DNA from: Caulobacter vibrioides
Lineage (GTDB): Bacteria > Pseudomonadota > Alphaproteobacteria > Caulobacterales > Caulobacteraceae
Direction: 5' to 3'
DNA: 64,000 nt
NCBI RefSeq assembly: GCF_002858865.1
Contig: NZ_PJRR01000013.1
Location: forward strand, 124,001-188,000
In this document: positions 60,958 through 64,000 of the stretch, one piece after another
How the letters are laid out: each line of letters begins with the position of its first letter
Position numbering within the stretch: the first letter of the stretch is position 1
Position numbers and translations under genes: made by a program
Notes under the pieces: model-generated
Told to the model about the DNA's origin: nothing
What the model saw: only the letters and a program-made list of their open reading frames with translations
Databases searched by the model: none

Positions 60958-61341
60958 ATGACCACCACCCGCTATGACAAGAACGCCAAGAACGTGCTGG
61001 GCCAGGAACTGGTCCCCTGTTCGCTCGACCCCGTGACCGGCTTCTATCGCAACGGCTGTTGCGAGACCGGCCCGCACGATCTGGGCCTGCACACGGTTTG
61101 CGCCGTGATGACCCGCGATTTCCTGGCCTTCTCCAAGGCCCAGGGCAATGACCTCTCCACGCCGCGCCCTGACCTTGCCTTTCCCGGCCTGAAGCCGGGA
61201 GACCGCTGGTGCCTTTGCGCCGGACGGTGGAAGGAGGCGCTGGACGCCGGCATGGCGCCGCAGGTCGTGCTGGAGGCGACGCACGAGGAGATGCTGGCGG
61301 TGGTGCCGCTAGGCGTGCTGAAGGACCACGCCGCAGCCTGA
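60958..61341 (+). CDS. DUF2237 family protein
   Basis: The 127-residue product reads NVLGQELVPCSLDPVTGFYRNGCCETGPHDLGLHTVCAVMT, then FPGLKPGDRWCLCAGRW, the DUF2237 signature with four or more conserved Cys. The function is unknown. Its stop codon abuts that of the convergent thpR gene with no gap. ATG at 60958. Confidence 0.92.
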   Translation: MTTTRYDKNAKNVLGQELVPCSLDPVTGFYRNGCCETGPHDLGLHTVCAVMTRDFLAFSKAQGNDLSTPRPDLAFPGLKPGDRWCLCAGRWKEALDAGMAPQVVLEATHEEMLAVVPLGVLKDHAAA

Positions 61342-61881
61342 TCAGACGTCGAGCAGGTACTCGCGCTCCAGCCGATAGGCCGAGCCCTCACGGGTTTGCC
61401 AGCTGGAATAGAGGCCGAAGCGATCGACCCTGAACGAGGGCGAGCGCAGCAGGTTGCTGGCCTGCAGCCAGGCCCCGACCTCGGGAACCGAAGGCCGCTT
61501 CAGATAGGCCAGGGTCACGTGCGGCGTATAGAGGCGGCTCTCCGGCTTCAGACCCGCCGTCCGCGCCGCGCGCTCATGGCTCTTCTGCAGCTGGCGAAGG
61601 GGCGCGCTCTCGTCCACCCCCGCCCAGACCGCGTGGATGTCCGCGCCCTCACCGAAATGACCCGCACTGGCCAACTCGAGGTCGAAGGCGGGCGCGGTGA
61701 TCTCGGCCAACGCTTCATCGAGATCGGCGGCGAGGTCTTCGGCGACATCGCCGACGAAGCGCAGGGTGATGTGAAACGCCTCCAGAGGCCGCCACCGCGC
61801 GCCCTCGATCCCGCCCTGCCGCGGCAGCAGGCCTTGGCCGATCTGCGGCGGGATGGCGATGGCGGTGAAGAGACGGATCAT
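61342..61881 (-). CDS. thpR: RNA 2',3'-cyclic phosphodiesterase
   Basis: The 179-residue 2H phosphoesterase has both HxT motifs: HITLRFVGDV near residue 37 and HVTLAYLKRP near residue 128. It opens cyclic phosphates at RNA ends and was first described as a 2'-5' RNA ligase. It lies 13 bases downstream of the aldo/keto reductase gene on the same strand, so they probably share a transcript. Confidence 0.93.
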   Translation of the reverse strand: MIRLFTAIAIPPQIGQGLLPRQGGIEGARWRPLEAFHITLRFVGDVAEDLAADLDEALAEITAPAFDLELASAGHFGEGADIHAVWAGVDESAPLRQLQKSHERAARTAGLKPESRLYTPHVTLAYLKRPSVPEVGAWLQASNLLRSPSFRVDRFGLYSSWQTREGSAYRLEREYLLDV

Positions 61882-61894
61882 GTCGCGGGCGCGC

Positions 61895-62947
61895 CTACGG
61901 GCAGGGATTGGGGTGACGCAGGTGGATGGCGTCGACGGCCTTTTCCAGCTCGTCGGTCCAGGCGATATCGAAGGCGTCGATATTGATCTTGAGCTGATCC
62001 ATCGAGGTGGCGCCGATAATGGTGGCGGTGACGAACGGGCGTGCGTCGCAGAACTTCAGCGCCAGTTGAGCGGGGTCGAGGCCATGGGCGCGGGCCAGGT
62101 CGACATAGCTGCGGAACGCCTCGATCGCGCCGGGGCCCTCATAGCGTTGCATCCGATCGTAGAGCGCCTTGCGCGAGCCCGGCGGCAGGGCGCCGTCCAG
62201 GTACTTGCCCGTCAGCTGGCCCTGGGCCAGGGGCGAGTAGGCCAGGAGGCCCACCTGCTCGCGCATGGCGATTTCGGCCAGGCCATACTCGAAGGTGCGG
62301 TTGGCCAGGTGGTAGGCGTTCTGGATCGAGGCGATGCGCGGCAGGCCGCGCGTATCGCTCTCCGACAGGAAGCGCATCACGCCCCAGGGAAACTCGTTCG
62401 AGACCCCGACATGGCGGATGTTGCCCTTCTGCACATGGGCGTCCAGCGCCAGCAGGATGTCGCCGAAGCGCTCGAATTCGAGGCTGTAGTCCTTGTAGGT
62501 CTGGCCACCGAACACCCGCACCCGACGATCGGGCCAGTGCAGCTGATAAAGATCCAGATAGTCGGTCCCGAGGCGACGCAGCGAGCCCTCGACCGCCTCG
62601 TCGATCTGGGCCTTGGTCTGGCGGGTGACCGCGCCGTCCTTGCGCAGCCAGGGCAGGCCGCCGAACGCCGCGCCCTGGCCGGCCACCTTTGAGGCCAGCA
62701 CGATCTCGCTGCGCTTGCCGGTCTTGCGCAGCCAGGAACCGATATAGGTCTCGGTCAGGCCTTGGGTCTCGGGGTTTGGGGGGCTGGCGTAGAGCTCGGC
62801 GGTATCCCAGAAATTGACCCCACGGCTGAGCGCATAGTCCATCTGTTCATGGGCCTCGGCCTCGGTGTTCTGCGAGCCCCAGGTCATGGTGCCCAGACAA
62901 CAACGCGACACCATCACGTCCGATCGGCCCAGCTTGGCGTATTCCAT
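61895..62947 (-). CDS. Aldo/keto reductase, Tas family
   Basis: The 350-residue NADP(H) reductase starts MEYAKLGRSDVMVSRCCLGTMTWG. It has the catalytic Asp/Tyr in FWDTAELYASPP, YLDLYQLHWPDR with the active-site His, and GVSNEFPWGVM. It resembles E. coli Tas. The substrate is unknown. The ATG at 62947 matches the family start. Confidence 0.92.
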   Translation of the reverse strand: MEYAKLGRSDVMVSRCCLGTMTWGSQNTEAEAHEQMDYALSRGVNFWDTAELYASPPNPETQGLTETYIGSWLRKTGKRSEIVLASKVAGQGAAFGGLPWLRKDGAVTRQTKAQIDEAVEGSLRRLGTDYLDLYQLHWPDRRVRVFGGQTYKDYSLEFERFGDILLALDAHVQKGNIRHVGVSNEFPWGVMRFLSESDTRGLPRIASIQNAYHLANRTFEYGLAEIAMREQVGLLAYSPLAQGQLTGKYLDGALPPGSRKALYDRMQRYEGPGAIEAFRSYVDLARAHGLDPAQLALKFCDARPFVTATIIGATSMDQLKINIDAFDIAWTDELEKAVDAIHLRHPNPCP

Positions 62948-63149
62948 GAGCGATGCCCCTTTTGCGCAGAGCCTGCGTTGTAGGAGGGGCTGCGCGCGTC
63001 TCGCAAGATGGACCGTAGGGAAAGGGAGGCCGCCGCCGCTTTCGCGAACGCATACCATGAACGCACGCGAAGGGGGATTGCGCGACGACGCAGGACACAC
63101 GATATTTGGGGAGCGTCCATGGTGGACGCCTAGCTCAAGGGCTTTTTCG

Positions 63150-63902
63150 ATGAACGACTTCAACCGCGGCTATGCGCGCTCGATCCCGGCGGATCGCGCC
63201 GACATGTCGGTTGACGCCGGCCTGCGCAAATTCATGCTCGGCGTCTACAACAAGGTGGCGCTGGGTCTGGTGGTTTCGGGCGCGCTCGCCTACGCCACCT
63301 CGTCTGTCCCGGCCGTCCGCGACCTGCTGTTCGTGGTGCAGGGCGGCCGCCTCGCCGGCGTGACCCCGCTCTATATGGTGGTGGCTTTCGCGCCGCTGGT
63401 GCTGATGCTGATCGCCGGCTTCGCGATGCGGAATCCGAAGCCTGAAACCGCTGGCGCGCTGTACTGGACGATCGTCTCGCTGATCGGCGCTTCGCTGGGT
63501 TCGGTCATGCTGCGCTACACGGGCGAGTCGGTCGCGGCGACCTTCTTCGTGACCGCCACGGCCTTCGGCGGCCTCAGCCTGTTCGGCTACACCACCAAGA
63601 AGGACCTGACCGGTTTCGGCAGCTTCCTGATGATGGGCGTGATCGGCCTGATCGTCGCTTCGATCGTCAGCATCTTCCTGAAGAGCCCGGCCCTGTTGTT
63701 CGCGATCAATGTGCTGGGCGTGCTCATCTTCTCGGGCCTGATCGCCTATGACACCCAGCGCCTGAAGATGACCTACTACGAAATGGGCGGCGACCGCGCG
63801 TCCATGGCGGTGGCGACCAATTTCGGCGCGCTGAGCCTCTACATCAACTTCATCAACCTGTTCCAGTTCCTGCTGTCGTTCTTCGGCGGCAACCGCGAGT
63901 AG
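63150..63902 (+). CDS. Bax inhibitor-1 / YccA family membrane protein
   Basis: The 250-residue protein has about seven membrane segments, starting with KVALGLVVSGALAYAT at residue 30. It has the BI-1 family features GLSLFGYTTKKDLTGFG and GLIAYDTQRLK. Family members act as pH-dependent calcium leak channels or modulate membrane proteolysis. The ATG at 63150 follows an AAGGG ribosome site; an in-frame ATG at 63057 would add 31 residues without conserved character. Confidence 0.92.
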   Translation: MNDFNRGYARSIPADRADMSVDAGLRKFMLGVYNKVALGLVVSGALAYATSSVPAVRDLLFVVQGGRLAGVTPLYMVVAFAPLVLMLIAGFAMRNPKPETAGALYWTIVSLIGASLGSVMLRYTGESVAATFFVTATAFGGLSLFGYTTKKDLTGFGSFLMMGVIGLIVASIVSIFLKSPALLFAINVLGVLIFSGLIAYDTQRLKMTYYEMGGDRASMAVATNFGALSLYINFINLFQFLLSFFGGNRE

Positions 63903-63933
63903 GACGAAGACGTTCATCGCCTGGCGATGACGC

Positions 63934-63966
63934 AAAGCCCCGGCGGATCACCGCCGGGGCTTTTTC
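63934..63966 (+). terminator. Rho-independent terminator after the Bax inhibitor gene
   Basis: AAAGCCCCGGCGG (63934-63946) pairs with CCGCCGGGGCTTT around an ATCA loop, a 13-bp stem, followed by TTTTTCTT. It lies 31 bases after the stop codon. Confidence 0.92.
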
Positions 63967-64000
63967 TTGGCCGCTCGCTCGGCGGTTCAGTCGATGACCG

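Overview
The window is GC-rich alphaproteobacterial DNA, most likely from Caulobacter or a close relative in the Caulobacteraceae. The clues are the very high GC third positions, the chromosomal gene set (a long S16 protein, a ~400-residue threonine deaminase, a mesaconyl-CoA hydratase), and large palindromic intergenic repeats of a type familiar from Caulobacter. The genus is an inference; no rRNA is present.

Positions 1 to about 25,000 are the late half of a siphovirus-type prophage. In order: the end of a ClpP-like prohead protease, an HK97-fold major capsid protein set between two terminator-like hairpins, head-tail connector and completion genes, a tail tube protein, and a tail chaperone pair probably joined by a -1 frameshift. 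A small secreted-protein cargo gene follows, then a 1306-residue tape measure. The distal tail module has the gene order of gene transfer agents: two baseplate-like proteins, an NlpC/P60-like peptidase and a J-like tip. Next come an 1111-residue tail fibre with an SGNH-esterase domain, two antisense genes of unknown function, and a lysis cassette: two membrane proteins, a GH24 lysozyme and an i-spanin with the o-spanin gene nested inside it. The rightward end carries a Bro-N antirepressor-like gene, a zinc-ribbon protein and an orphan D12 adenine methyltransferase. It stops at the 3' end of a tRNA-Ala(CGC) gene, a classic integration site. Integrase, repressor, replication, terminase and portal genes must lie to the left of the window.

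From about 25,000 to 37,000 the chromosome holds YggT and DUF167 genes, a hybrid histidine kinase, a Vsr nuclease / CysK / C5-cytosine methyltransferase group, a lipoprotein, a beta-lactamase-fold hydrolase, rmlB, purU, an argE-type deacetylase, a glycosyltransferase and rmlC.

From 37,000 to 50,100 come an alpha/beta hydrolase, threonine deaminase, an FKBP lipoprotein, galU, queG (whose C-terminus is made from a palindromic repeat), a glutathione transferase, hldE and a cation efflux protein. Two divergent citrate-synthase-family genes follow, one fused to an N-terminal DNA-binding domain. The stretch ends with a ligase-associated nuclease, two hotdog thioesterases and a 32-residue membrane peptide.

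From 50,100 to 64,000 lie an HDAC-like deacetylase, tesB, a NUDIX gene, rimM, rpsP, ffh, a DUF1993 gene, mdh, mesaconyl-CoA hydratase, a HIT protein, an exported protein with a Lys/Ala-rich tail, a CitE-like lyase, DUF2237, thpR, an aldo/keto reductase and a Bax-inhibitor-family protein closed by a strong terminator. rmlB, rmlC, galU, hldE and the glycosyltransferase serve envelope sugars. mdh, the citrate synthases, the hydratase and the CitE-like lyase serve central acyl-CoA metabolism.
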